From JACMLD01 sp039916305 (lineage in GTDB: Bacteria; Bacteroidota; Bacteroidia; Chitinophagales; Chitinophagaceae): a stretch of 64,000 nucleotides of DNA. Below the pieces are notes generated by a model, which ran no database searches, had not been told where the DNA came from, and saw nothing but the letters and a program-made list of their open reading frames with translations. The number at the start of each line of letters is the position of its first letter. Position 1 is the first letter of the stretch. Position numbers and translations under genes: made by a program. Below, one piece after another: positions 53,683 to 62,558 of the stretch. Location of the stretch: the NCBI GenBank assembly GCA_039916305.1, contig JBDSLR010000038.1:62001-126000 (forward strand). The letters run 5' to 3'.

Positions 53683-54417
53683 TTATCCTGCTTTCCTGAT
53701 AGACTTTATTTTAATAGCTGGTATGATCTTGTAAACAGGCTGGAAGCTGCCGCCTGACCATTCCATTTGCCAGTGGCCGGGTTGACCATTCCTTATTTTC
53801 AGCAACTCCACATGCCAGCGCGGAAAACCTACACCCGGCATGCTATCTGTTAGTTCAGTTGGTAAAGGGTTTATTTTCCATCTTGCCACGCAGGCAATGG
53901 TAGTAAGCTGCCGGGCATTATGGCGTAATAAAAAACCGGTTACCCTGCTTTGTTCTACGGCCAGTTGCAATCGCCTGGAAGCAGTAAAGGAAATATTGTT
54001 TATTTCGCCCACCACGGCAGCAAGCCCTTCACATTTCAATGCTTCTTCCATCGTCCATAGCAGGTCTTTTTCGTTTTGCAGATCAATAAAAATGATTTGA
54101 TCCGGCTCCACCCCAAAAAATTTTAATGCCGGTGGAAACAAAGTTCTTTTTGTGCTTATCCATACACAGGCTTTACCCTGCTGCATCAGGCCATTCAGTA
54201 GCCCGGTAATAAAACCACTGGTTGCAGATGCCTGTTCTGGCTCTGTACTTAAAAATTCATGCATAGCAGCCACCGGAAAAGTTTTATTCGGAAATGAATC
54301 GGTGACAGGGCCCAATTTCAAATCAACAGCAACTTCGCCTAATGGAGTTTTGAATCCCTGTAAAACAAGGAGATCTTTTTGTAACTGTTGAAGAATCTCT
54401 TTTTTTTCCACTGTCAT
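53683..54417 (-). CDS. imuA: ImuA, RecA-like partner of the mutasome
   Basis: A 244-residue protein of the ImuA (SulA/RecA-like) family: VAAMHEFLSTEPEQASATSG followed by FITGLLNGLMQQGKACVWIST (the RecA-fold core with a diverged P-loop), LKFFGVEPDQIIFIDLQNEKDLLWTMEEAL and FLLRHNARQLTTIACVARWK. It recruits ImuB and DnaE2 to damage. It is first in the operon; the 261-bp upstream gap shared with the divergent peptidase gene holds two copies of GGTATTTACA. No LexA or S24-type repressor gene occurs in the window. Confidence 0.92.
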   Translation of the reverse strand: MTVEKKEILQQLQKDLLVLQGFKTPLGEVAVDLKLGPVTDSFPNKTFPVAAMHEFLSTEPEQASATSGFITGLLNGLMQQGKACVWISTKRTLFPPALKFFGVEPDQIIFIDLQNEKDLLWTMEEALKCEGLAAVVGEINNISFTASRRLQLAVEQSRVTGFLLRHNARQLTTIACVARWKINPLPTELTDSMPGVGFPRWHVELLKIRNGQPGHWQMEWSGGSFQPVYKIIPAIKIKSIRKAG

Positions 54418-54434
54418 AATGCTATGTCTTTGCG

Positions 54435-54570
54435 GGTATTTACATGCTCACTCCAATACAATAATACTAAAATATTTAGCAAATCATACAATTAAATATT
54501 GATTGGTAAGAGCCATCTTATAATCAGCTGGTTATACTTTTTTATTTATTTATATGGGGTGGTATTTACA
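54435..54570. repeat. Duplicated GGTATTTACA in the imuA divergent promoter region
   Basis: GGTATTTACA occurs at 54435-54444 and 54561-54570, on the same strand. An imperfect palindrome (CTAAAATATTTAG) and a loose AATCA/TGATT pair lie between. These are possible operators for imuA or the divergent M28 gene, but no regulator is identified. Confidence 0.35.
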
Positions 54571-54678
54571 ATGGTTTGATTATTCCTGTTTGGTCATTTT
54601 CATACTTTATGAATTAATAGTAGTATGCCCTTGTTTTTTATGGCGGTAATCTTACCATGATGTATTACATTCGGTATT

Positions 54679-56259
54679 ATGAGAAAATGTATCAGTCTGT
54701 CCGTTCTTTTTGCAATAATCTTTTCTGCCGCATTCTCACAGGGCCGCCGCGAAGCGGGAGCTGACCTGGCACCAAAGGATTCAGTGGTAGAAAATATTAT
54801 CCGCGAACAGAAAAATAATTCCCAGTTGCAGCAAATGGCGCATCAGTTATTTGATAGTATCGGGCCAAGACTGGTAGGTACACCCCAGATGGAAGCTGCA
54901 CGCGATTGGGCATTGGCGAAGTATAAAAGTTGGGGAATTGCTGCCGAAGCGCAGAATTGGGGTGTATGGAGAGGCTGGGAAAGGGGTATCTCACATATTG
55001 ATATGCTATCGCCACGGGTGCGTTCCCTGGAAGCTACACAACTTGCCTGGTCTCCATCAACAGGAAACAAGCCTGTAACTGCCGGACTGGTAATTTTGCC
55101 GGACCTGGCAGATTCTGCAGCCTATGCTGCATGGATGCCATCTGTGAAAGGCAGGTTTGTCATGGTTTCCATGCTGCAGCCAACTGGCAGGCCGGATGAT
55201 AACCTGGAACAGTTTGGAACAACTGAATCGGTTCAAAAAATAAAAGACCAGCGTGCAAAAACAACAGATAATTGGAATGCCCGCATCAAAAAATCGGGCT
55301 ATACAGCACGCACCCTGCCGGCAGCATTGGAAAAAGGCGGCGCTGCAGGCATCATCAGTTCTAACTGGTCAGCAGGTTTTGGGGTGGATAAAATTTTTGG
55401 CGCATACACAAAGAAGATACCTTCTGCAGATATTATGCTGGAAGATTATGGTTTGCTATATCGCCTCGTTGAATCAGGCGCTGATCCAAAAATCAGCGTA
55501 CGCACAGAATCCAAAGAGCGTGGCCCGGTACCAACCTTCAATGTGGTGGCGGGTATAAAAGGCAGTGAAAAGCCCGATGAATATGTGATGCTATCGGCCC
55601 ACTTTGATTCCTGGGATGGCGGTTCAGGTGCAACGGATAATGGAACCGGAACGCTGATGATGATGGAAGCCATGCGCATCCTGCAAAAAGTATATCCGCA
55701 CCCAAAACGCACCATACTTGTTGGACACTGGGGAAGTGAAGAACAGGGGCTCAACGGTTCAAGGGCTTTTGTAGAAGACCATCCGGATACCGTAGGCCAC
55801 ATGCAGGCACTTTTTAACCAGGACAATGGTACAGGCCGTATAGTAAGTATGTCGGGACAGGGATATATGCATGCCTATGAATACCTCACGCGCTGGCTGA
55901 GTAAAGTTCCATCGGATATCCGCGATTCAGTGAAGACAAGTTTCCCGGGATCGCCGGGCGGTGGCGGTTCTGATTATGCATCTTTTGATGCAGTGGGTGC
56001 GCCGGGATTTTCACTCGGTGCCCTGAACTGGTCTTATTTCAATTATACCTGGCATACCAACCGGGATACTTATGATAAAGTAGTGTTTGATGATCTCAGC
56101 AAAAATGTTGTGCTGGTTGCTATACTGGCATACATGGCGAGTGAAGATCCAAAAAAATCTTCCACAGAGAAAGCCATATTGCCCATCAATCCAAGAACGG
56201 GCGAGCAAACGAAATGGCCTGTGCAGGTAAAGTCGAACCGGAAAGGTGGATTTGATTAA
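54679..56259 (+). CDS. Secreted M28 family metallo-aminopeptidase
   Basis: A 526-residue protein with a signal peptide (ending AAFSQ). A PA-type insert lies between the N-terminal cap and the catalytic core. The co-catalytic zinc ligands are visible in order: His in MLSAHFDSWDG, Asp in GATDNGTGTL, Glu-Glu in GHWGSEEQGLNGS, Asp in LFNQDNGTG and His in YTWHTNRDTYD. It fits the bacterial M28 carboxy-/aminopeptidases that trim peptides in the envelope. It is monocistronic, divergent from imuA and ending 2 bp before the convergent MarR gene. Confidence 0.93.
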   Translation: MRKCISLSVLFAIIFSAAFSQGRREAGADLAPKDSVVENIIREQKNNSQLQQMAHQLFDSIGPRLVGTPQMEAARDWALAKYKSWGIAAEAQNWGVWRGWERGISHIDMLSPRVRSLEATQLAWSPSTGNKPVTAGLVILPDLADSAAYAAWMPSVKGRFVMVSMLQPTGRPDDNLEQFGTTESVQKIKDQRAKTTDNWNARIKKSGYTARTLPAALEKGGAAGIISSNWSAGFGVDKIFGAYTKKIPSADIMLEDYGLLYRLVESGADPKISVRTESKERGPVPTFNVVAGIKGSEKPDEYVMLSAHFDSWDGGSGATDNGTGTLMMMEAMRILQKVYPHPKRTILVGHWGSEEQGLNGSRAFVEDHPDTVGHMQALFNQDNGTGRIVSMSGQGYMHAYEYLTRWLSKVPSDIRDSVKTSFPGSPGGGGSDYASFDAVGAPGFSLGALNWSYFNYTWHTNRDTYDKVVFDDLSKNVVLVAILAYMASEDPKKSSTEKAILPINPRTGEQTKWPVQVKSNRKGGFD

Positions 56260-56261
56260 TC

Positions 56262-56705
56262 TTATTTCTTTTCTGCTCCCGGTTTAGAGAGGATCTCTTT
56301 TATCCGGACCATACTGGCAATAAGCGTTTTGCAATCATTGTCAGAAAGTTGCGATAAGATTTCTTTTACCTGGTTATGGGTAGCGGCATCCTGTTTTATA
56401 AATTCCTTTTTACCGGATGCTGTAAGACAAAGGTGATAAGAGCGCCCATCTTCCGGAACCGTTTTTTTGGAAATGAACCGCTTCTTTTCAAACCGAACGA
56501 TAATGCGGCTCAGGTAACTTTTATCCATATTCAGCAACACTATTATCTCACTGGCCGTAATGCCTTCCTGCAGATGAATGGCCTGCAGCACCCTTAACTC
56601 CGGCAATGAATATTTTCCGTTCAGAAACTTTTTATTGAGTACACCTATCAGCGCAGTATAAAACCTGTTAAAAGCCCGCATCTCACTGATATGATTGTTA
56701 TCCAT
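56262..56705 (-). CDS. MarR family transcriptional regulator
   Basis: A 147-residue winged-helix repressor: dimerisation helices at the ends, the DNA-binding core ITASEIIVLLNMDKSYLSRI (about 49-68) and the wing KKRFISKKTVPEDGRSYHL. A perfect inverted repeat (56722-56746), 16 bp upstream of its ATG, matches the classic MarR-type box, so it probably controls itself and the divergent acetyltransferase gene. The ligand is unknown. Confidence 0.93.
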   Translation of the reverse strand: MDNNHISEMRAFNRFYTALIGVLNKKFLNGKYSLPELRVLQAIHLQEGITASEIIVLLNMDKSYLSRIIVRFEKKRFISKKTVPEDGRSYHLCLTASGKKEFIKQDAATHNQVKEILSQLSDNDCKTLIASMVRIKEILSKPGAEKK

Positions 56706-56721
56706 AGAATAAAAATATCAA

Positions 56722-56746
56722 TTTTAGTTGACTTTGTCAACTAAAA
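56722..56746. promoter_or_regulatory. Perfect palindromic operator for the MarR regulator
   Basis: TTTTAGTTGAC at 56722-56732 and GTCAACTAAAA at 56736-56746 are exact complements around a TTT centre. The core TTGAC-TTT-GTCAA matches the MarR-family box. The operator lies between the divergent marR-type and acetyltransferase genes. Confidence 0.85.
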
Positions 56747-56778
56747 TGCTATTTTCGTTCCTGTTACAAACGGTCTCC

Positions 56779-57459
56779 ATGCAACTGCCCTTCCATCATA
56801 GATTAGATAACCCGGTCTGGCATTCCCTCTCGGAAGCGCACCAGCGTTTTGCCCTTGATTGTGGCATTATAAAATTCTATCAGCCTGATTACTGCCCGTT
56901 TGGTGGTTTTGTGCAGGCCGAAGGAATAGCTGATGGTTTAAATAAGTATGCTACAATGATTAAAAGTTTTTATACCATCGGAGCACAACCTCCTGTTTCA
57001 AATGGTTTAAAAATTACCGGTGAAGTGGCCTGCCTCCAGATGGTGCTTGATAAAAGGATGGCGGTGGATATAACAGAAGATATTGTTGCGCTCCGTGAAG
57101 ATCAGTCCGGTCTTTTATTTGAATTGGTGGACCAGGTGCAGCCTGGCTATATCAGGAAAAAAACGGCCATGCTGGGCAGCTACTTTGGAATTTTTAAAAA
57201 TGGAGAGCTGGTGGCAGTAACCGGGGAAAGAATGAAGATGTTTGCTTATACCGAACTAAGTGCTGTGTGTACGCTTCCAGGCCATACGGGTAAGGGATAT
57301 GCAAGCCAGTTATTAGCACATACCAGCAATAAAATTTTTGCAGAGAACAAGTTGCCCTACCTGCATGTGGCAGTAACCAATACGGGGGCTATCAAATTGT
57401 ATGAAAAATCGGGATTCACTATCCGCAGAAAAATAAGCGCCTGGCATATTGAGCAATAA
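56779..57459 (+). CDS. GNAT family N-acetyltransferase
   Basis: About 226 residues from the ATG at 56779 (MQLPFHHRLDNPVWHSLSEA); starts at 56746 or 56728 would add hydrophobic residues encoded over the operator and are less likely. The acetyl-CoA motif A is LSAVCTLPGHTGKGYASQLL, and motif B is LHVAVTNTGAIKLYEKSGFT with the usual Tyr. It resembles FR47-like acetyltransferases. The acceptor is unknown. Control by the adjacent MarR protein suggests a role in dealing with a small toxic or signalling molecule. Confidence 0.9.
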   Translation: MQLPFHHRLDNPVWHSLSEAHQRFALDCGIIKFYQPDYCPFGGFVQAEGIADGLNKYATMIKSFYTIGAQPPVSNGLKITGEVACLQMVLDKRMAVDITEDIVALREDQSGLLFELVDQVQPGYIRKKTAMLGSYFGIFKNGELVAVTGERMKMFAYTELSAVCTLPGHTGKGYASQLLAHTSNKIFAENKLPYLHVAVTNTGAIKLYEKSGFTIRRKISAWHIEQ

Positions 57460-57530
57460 ACAACAACAAGTTTGTGGGTTGTTGATCCGCACTGTATTGT
57501 ACAAATTCGTTTATCATTAAAAGGTATTTT

Positions 57531-58043
57531 ATGGAAATAAAAAACAGTACTGCAAGCGATATCACTGAAATATTCAGGCTCTATAAAATTGCTGCCGACT
57601 ATCAAAAGACAAAACAAACTGTGGTGGTGTGGCCTGATTTTAAAAAAGAACTGGTTGAAACCGAGATAGCAGAAAACAGGCAGTGGAAGTTGCTCATTGA
57701 TGGTGCAATAGCCTGCGTTTGGGCAACCACGTTCAGCGATGCCCAAATCTGGGAAGCGCGTAATATGGATCCAGCGGTTTATATACACCGTATTGCTACC
57801 AACCCGGATTTCAGGGGCCACAATTTTGTTTCCATTATTGTAGAATGGGCTAAAAGCTATGCAAGAGAAAATAATAAAAATTTTGTACGATTGGATACCG
57901 TGGGGAATAACACAAAGCTAATAACGCATTATACCAGTGCCGGCTTTCATTTTCTTGGCATGTTTGATCTGAAAGATACTGCCGGTCTGCCGGATCACTA
58001 CCATCAACTGCCTGCCTGTCTTTTTGAAATGAAGCTCGACTAA
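57531..58043 (+). CDS. GNAT family N-acetyltransferase
   Basis: A 170-residue GNAT enzyme. The start MEIKNSTASDITEIFRLYKI is the usual first strand and helix. The acetyl-CoA loop IATNPDFRGHNFVSIIVEWA and the strand KNFVRLDTVGNNTKLITHYT (motif B) are complete, and the C-terminus contains a GLPDHYHQLPACLFEMKL segment. It lies 71 bp downstream of the other acetyltransferase and may share its transcript, but the two sequences are only distantly alike. Confidence 0.87.
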   Translation: MEIKNSTASDITEIFRLYKIAADYQKTKQTVVVWPDFKKELVETEIAENRQWKLLIDGAIACVWATTFSDAQIWEARNMDPAVYIHRIATNPDFRGHNFVSIIVEWAKSYARENNKNFVRLDTVGNNTKLITHYTSAGFHFLGMFDLKDTAGLPDHYHQLPACLFEMKLD

Positions 58044-58094
58044 TGAGGCAATCATTCCTGCACAATAAGCCCTATTTTTATTTAAAATCTACAC

Positions 58095-58823
58095 ATGAAG
58101 CGGGTTTGTTTTTGTACAGGCAGTTACGGGTTGTTTTGTTTAACCAGTTTGGTGCTGCTGTTGCAGGCAACAAACATTAATGCGCAAAAAACCCCCTTAA
58201 AGGATATCACGGAGGCAATGAATACAGAATATCCTATGCTTAAAGAAGGCGCAGGAAAAAATAAAAAAATACTACCGTTGTTTGAGAAGCAAATACTTTT
58301 TGCTTTATCTTTTTTCCCGGAATTCAAAGAAACGAAGATTCATTTCAAACTAAAAAAAAGTAGTAACGGCATCATTTCCACCCGCCCATCCTGGGGTAGT
58401 ATTTTCAGGCGCAGCAGTAAACGCACTTACATTGTTATTATCAACGATTCTACCGGCGGCCGCAGTTTCCCCGTTTTCCGGAATGGTGGCGTAAATGGGC
58501 AGGTAGGCATACTGGGGCATGAGCTCTGCCATATTTTATACTTTAATAAAAAAACCGGCCTGGGCTTAATTGGCCTTGGTATCCGGCACCTGTCTACAAA
58601 ATTTATGGATGGTTTTGAAAACAGGACAGACAGTGTTGATATAGAAAGGGGATTAGGCTACCAGTTGATTGACTGGAATATTTATTTGCGCAAGGCATTT
58701 GGTATGCAGCATCCGGAAGAAGGCCCTGATCCATTTTTTGGACCACAAAAACGTGAACGGTATATGAGCCCCACCAGCATACGAAAGGCGATAGCTAAAA
58801 ATCCGTTGTATAATCAACATTGA
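58095..58823 (+). CDS. Secreted zincin-like protein with HExxH motif
   Basis: A 242-residue protein with a Sec signal peptide (about 1-30, ending NINAQ). His142-Glu-Leu-Cys-His146 in GILGHELCHILYF is a zinc-protease motif, and Glu175-Asn-Arg-Thr-Asp179 in FENRTDSVDIERG, about 30 residues later, is placed like the third ligand of minigluzincins (E-x3-D). A basic beta-rich stretch (FKLKKSSNGIISTRPSW) precedes it. I recognise no named family, so 'putative metallopeptidase' is the furthest the sequence supports. It lies 51 bp after the acetyltransferase and 33 bp before the glycosidase gene. Confidence 0.65.
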   Translation: MKRVCFCTGSYGLFCLTSLVLLLQATNINAQKTPLKDITEAMNTEYPMLKEGAGKNKKILPLFEKQILFALSFFPEFKETKIHFKLKKSSNGIISTRPSWGSIFRRSSKRTYIVIINDSTGGRSFPVFRNGGVNGQVGILGHELCHILYFNKKTGLGLIGLGIRHLSTKFMDGFENRTDSVDIERGLGYQLIDWNIYLRKAFGMQHPEEGPDPFFGPQKRERYMSPTSIRKAIAKNPLYNQH

Positions 58824-58856
58824 TACAGGTAAATTATTATAAACTTATTTTATAGT

Positions 58857-59780
58857 ATGCTCAGGTATTTATTATTGATGCTGGCAATTTCGTTTATTGC
58901 ACAGCCAGGCATGGCACAACATGATTCACTGGTATTTGCACAGGCCAAATGGCGTGTTACAAAAATTGCTCCCGGCGTCCGGCTGAAGCAATGCTGGTTC
59001 AATCATTCTTTATTTGGCGCCAGCCAAAATATCAGTGTGCTGGAAATTACCCTGCGCAGGAAAAACAGGCTTGATATAGTAGCTGATTCCAGTGTGCTGC
59101 AACCCACCAGTGCGTTTGGAACAGCGTATGATGCACTGGCTGCCATCAACGGAACTTTTTTTGACATGAAGAACGGCGGGTCAGTAGATTATATCCGTAT
59201 AGATGGAAAAGCCCTCAATGCTACAAGACTCACTAAAAACAATACCCGCATTTTTCATCAGCAAGCGGCTATTATCAGCAGCGGAAAAAAAGTGCGTATC
59301 ATAAAATGGGATGGTTCAGCTGATTGGGAAGACCAGCTGCCGGGAGAAGATGTGATGGTAACAGGCCCTTTACTGATAGAAAATAAAGAGCGCACCGCAC
59401 CTGATACCATTCCTTTTTACGTTATGCGCCATCCCCGCTCTGCGGTTGCATTGAAAGGAAAAAAAGTGTTATTGATAACTGTAGATGGGCGGAATCAAAA
59501 AGCAGCTGGCATGAGCCTGGCCGAACTGGCCAGTGTATTGCAATGGTTGCAGGCAGATTCAGGCATCAACCTGGATGGCGGCGGTTCCACTACATTATGG
59601 GTAAATCATTTTCCGGATAATGGTGTTATTAATTATCCGTCTGACAATAAAAAAATGGAAAAATCAACCGCCTACAAGCCGGGTACAGATATGGATAACC
59701 TGCCGGCTGATATACAAAAATGGGATCACTCAGGGCAAAGACCCGTTGCCAATGTAATAGTGGTAAATAAGAAAAAATAA
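58857..59780 (+). CDS. Secreted phosphodiester glycosidase family protein (NAGPA/DUF2233)
   Basis: A 307-residue protein with a signal peptide (ending QPGMAQ). The NAGPA-type domain shows LAAINGTFFDMKNGGSVDYI, DVMVTGPLLIEN, HPRSAVALKGKKVLLITVDG and the active-site NLDGGGSTTLWVN. The family cuts sugar phosphodiesters: the animal enzyme uncovers mannose-6-phosphate, and bacterial members act on envelope polymers or signals. The close spacing after the HExxH gene suggests the two exported proteins are made together. Confidence 0.9.
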   Translation: MLRYLLLMLAISFIAQPGMAQHDSLVFAQAKWRVTKIAPGVRLKQCWFNHSLFGASQNISVLEITLRRKNRLDIVADSSVLQPTSAFGTAYDALAAINGTFFDMKNGGSVDYIRIDGKALNATRLTKNNTRIFHQQAAIISSGKKVRIIKWDGSADWEDQLPGEDVMVTGPLLIENKERTAPDTIPFYVMRHPRSAVALKGKKVLLITVDGRNQKAAGMSLAELASVLQWLQADSGINLDGGGSTTLWVNHFPDNGVINYPSDNKKMEKSTAYKPGTDMDNLPADIQKWDHSGQRPVANVIVVNKKK

Positions 59781-59845
59781 GATCAACAGCTGCTACTATC
59801 ACTGCTGCGTTTTCTATATTGAGTTTGCCGAAGTATAATCGTAGC

Positions 59846-59892
59846 TATCAACCCGAGGTTTTATACTACGGCTGCATTTTATCGGGTTGATA
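59846..59892. terminator. Inverted repeat between convergent genes, likely terminator
   Basis: TATCAACCCGA at 59846-59856 and TCGGGTTGATA at 59882-59892 form a perfect 11-bp stem with a 25-base loop. It lies 66 bp after the glycosidase gene and before the convergent DUF1080 gene. No long T-run follows on either strand, so termination would be weak or the hairpin may stabilise the 3' end. Confidence 0.5.
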
Positions 59893-59969
59893 TTATTATC
59901 CCGCCAGCCTCCATTCGCCGAAGTTTACCAGCAGGAAATAAGTGTAGTGATATCTTTTTAAAAAGATGC

Positions 59970-60686
59970 TTACAACTCCCTGATTTTTATATTTCTCCAT
60001 GCACTTGAACCAGGGTGCTGCTGCAGGGCAATTTTGCCTTTTGCGATTTTAGCAAAATCTTCAAAAAATTTACCATTGAATTTACTGCCCGCTACCAGCG
60101 TATTCCATGCGTCACTGCCTATCTGCCCATCAAATGTTTGTACGCCATTGAGCTTAAAAGTCAGGTGTCCTTTGTTCTGCAGGATGCTCACCTGGTTCCA
60201 TTCGCCCACCGGCTGTGGTTTGGAAACGGATGAATCACCCACCAAATCGTACAAGCAGCCGGCCAGGTGGTTTTGTTTTTTATTATCTGATGCATCAATA
60301 TTATCCAGTACCTGCATTTCCGGGCCGGTGAGGTAGGTGGCAGCATACTTAGGATCTTCCTGTATATCAAAAATAATTCCGCTGTTGCCACCTTTTGAAA
60401 TCTTCCACTCCAGTTTCAATTCAAAATTTTCGTAGATGCCGTCTGTTACAATATCACCACCGCCTTCTTTGGGCTGTGCCGGGTCAAAAACAATGTTTCC
60501 GTCTTTTACCTGCCATTTAGATCCAACAGTATCCCGTTGGTAGGTATGCCAGCCCTGCGTGGTCTTACCGTCAAACAATAGTTTCCAGCCCTGTTGTTTT
60601 TCTTGTTTGGTAAGCGTGTTGGGTTCTTGTGCATTCAGGGAACTGATGCCAAGGATAAAGGCTAAAAAAAATATGGATATTTTCAT
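59970..60686 (-). CDS. Secreted 3-keto-disaccharide hydrolase-type protein (DUF1080)
   Basis: A 238-residue protein with a signal peptide (ending SSLNAQ). The concanavalin-like DUF1080 sandwich is complete: GWKLLFDGKTTQGWHTYQ, GGDIVTDGIYENFELKLEWK, GGNSGIIFDIQED, then GEWNQVSILQNKGHLTFKLN and a final WRNIKIREL. Characterised relatives hydrolyse 3-keto-glycosides in the periplasm. The Gfo/Idh/MocA oxidoreductase expected to make such keto-sugars is 18 kb away. It follows the MFS gene by 41 bp on the same strand. Confidence 0.9.
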   Translation of the reverse strand: MKISIFFLAFILGISSLNAQEPNTLTKQEKQQGWKLLFDGKTTQGWHTYQRDTVGSKWQVKDGNIVFDPAQPKEGGGDIVTDGIYENFELKLEWKISKGGNSGIIFDIQEDPKYAATYLTGPEMQVLDNIDASDNKKQNHLAGCLYDLVGDSSVSKPQPVGEWNQVSILQNKGHLTFKLNGVQTFDGQIGSDAWNTLVAGSKFNGKFFEDFAKIAKGKIALQQHPGSSAWRNIKIREL

Positions 60687-60727
60687 AAATAGTAATTGTT
60701 AAGCCTGCTAAATTAATGGATGATCCT

Positions 60728-61948
60728 TTAATTTTCTTTCTTTATTGCAGTTTTTAGATTAGGTAACAGTCCCGTTAACAATCCAATAAGCGGCAGAAAA
60801 GAACAGATGGTAAACATATATTGTACGCTGGTATAATCGGCCAGGCTGCCTAGCAATGCAGAGCCAATGCCACCCATACCAAAAGCAAATCCAAAGAAAA
60901 GGCCTGAAACGGTCCCAATTTTGCCTGGCAGTAATTCCTGTGCATATACCAGGATGGCCGAGAAGGCAGATGCCAGTATAAAGCCAATAACAATGCTGAG
61001 TATAGTAACAAACAAGAGTGGCACATGTGGCAGCAGCAGGGTAAACGGTGCTGCACCAAGTATGGAAAACCAAATTACATATTTGCGGCCAAACCGATCG
61101 CCCAGCGGACCGCCAATAAAAGTGCCCGCTGCTACCGCAGCCAGGAAAATAAACAAATGCAACTGTGCCTGCTGGATAGACAGCTGAAATTTATCGATCA
61201 GGAAAAAGGTAAAATAGCTTGACATACTGGCGAGGTAGAAATATTTGGAAAAGATCAGCACCAGCAGGATGATTACAGCCAGGGTTACTTTGCGTTTTGG
61301 CAGGTGGTTATCAAGTATATCATTTATATTCTTTTTTGGCTTTATCAGGTGCATATTGGCGGTATACCATTTGCCAATTGTATACAAAACCACAATGGCC
61401 AGCAGGGCCAGTAATGAAAACCACAATATGTTTTGCTGACCGTAGGGTACAATAATAAGGGCGGCCAGTAATGGACCGATGGCGCTGCCGGCATTACCGC
61501 CAACCTGGAAAATAGATTGCGCCAGGCCACGTTTTCCGCCGGAAGCCATAAATGCTACTTTGGATGCTTCCGGGTGAAACACGGAAGACCCGGTACCAAT
61601 AAGTGCTACCGCTATCAGTACTATATAATAATGGTGGGCCAGTGCCAGCACGATAAGGCCAATCAGCGAAATGCCCATGCCCACTGCAAGTGAAAAAGGT
61701 TGTGGTTTTTTATCTGTATAAAATCCAACAAAGGGCTGCAGCAACGATGCGGCCAGCTGAAAGGTTAATGTAATAATTCCTATCTGTGCGAAGTTTAACT
61801 GGTAACTGGCTTTTACCATTGGATAAATAGAAGGAATCAGCGATTGTATGGTATCATTAAGCAAATGCGAAAAACTGATGGCCAGCAAAATAGGATAAAC
61901 AGTAGCTGACACAGCGGATGGGGAGATGGATTTTATACCAGTTGACAT
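60728..61948 (-). CDS. MFS transporter, fosmidomycin-resistance (Fsr) type
   Basis: About 406 residues with 12 membrane helices. I chose the ATG at 61948 (MSTGIKSISPSAV); the longer frame to 61975 only adds nine residues. Fsr-type markers are SHLLNDTIQSLIPSIYPM in helix 1, GTGSSVFHPEASKVAF, GLAQSIFQVGGNAGSAIGPL and a second motif-A copy GPLGDRFGRKYVIW. Relatives export fosmidomycin or related compounds. It may form an operon with the DUF1080 gene, but a functional link is not obvious. Confidence 0.9.
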   Translation of the reverse strand: MSTGIKSISPSAVSATVYPILLAISFSHLLNDTIQSLIPSIYPMVKASYQLNFAQIGIITLTFQLAASLLQPFVGFYTDKKPQPFSLAVGMGISLIGLIVLALAHHYYIVLIAVALIGTGSSVFHPEASKVAFMASGGKRGLAQSIFQVGGNAGSAIGPLLAALIIVPYGQQNILWFSLLALLAIVVLYTIGKWYTANMHLIKPKKNINDILDNHLPKRKVTLAVIILLVLIFSKYFYLASMSSYFTFFLIDKFQLSIQQAQLHLFIFLAAVAAGTFIGGPLGDRFGRKYVIWFSILGAAPFTLLLPHVPLLFVTILSIVIGFILASAFSAILVYAQELLPGKIGTVSGLFFGFAFGMGGIGSALLGSLADYTSVQYMFTICSFLPLIGLLTGLLPNLKTAIKKEN

Positions 61949-61975
61949 GTATATACTAATAATTAATTGCTGCAA

Positions 61976-62558
61976 ATGTAAGCCGGAACAAAATAAAATC
62001 AGGCGCTTTGTTTTAAAAGCATCCCACTAGTTAGTAGCTGTTTACAGGAGGGTCGGCAGGTGTTTCAGTGAAACTGACGGATAAATTAGTCTCATTTTTA
62101 TTTATATAAACAGCAACACTATGGAGTTGAAACATTCATTATAGGTGAATATTTCTATTATTAAATAAGTTATTAAAGTGTGCAGCCTGAATAGTTTGAA
62201 ATGTAAAACATAATATAATACCTTTATAACAATCCGTATATGGCCATATCAGGTCAATCAGGATATACATTTTCAACTGCCGCTGTTAGGATTTTAATGA
62301 ATGTATTCCCGGTAAAACGGTTATCGATTAAAACAATAATTATATTTGCGTATTTTTTTCTGTAACTGTACATTGTGTTTAACTGTCAACTGCTTTTTGC
62401 TGATGCTGTACAAAATAACAAGCCACAAAAAAGTTAGTGCAAATTCGTAATTCTTTTTATGCACTGAATTTTGTGCATGTTGTATACGCCGGTAAAATCT
62501 TTTAATTCGGTGATGCTCCGCTAAGTAAAATATTAACATCAAAAAATAGTATAATAAT
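61976..62558. other. Intergenic stretch, 583 bp, AT-rich
   Basis: Contains TATATTTG at 62341-62348, a match to the Bacteroidota -7 element, but no clear -33 partner and it is 210 bp from the next gene. A minus-strand frame at 62321-62593 overlaps the TerB-like gene start and looks like chance. No hairpin is obvious. Confidence 0.4.
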
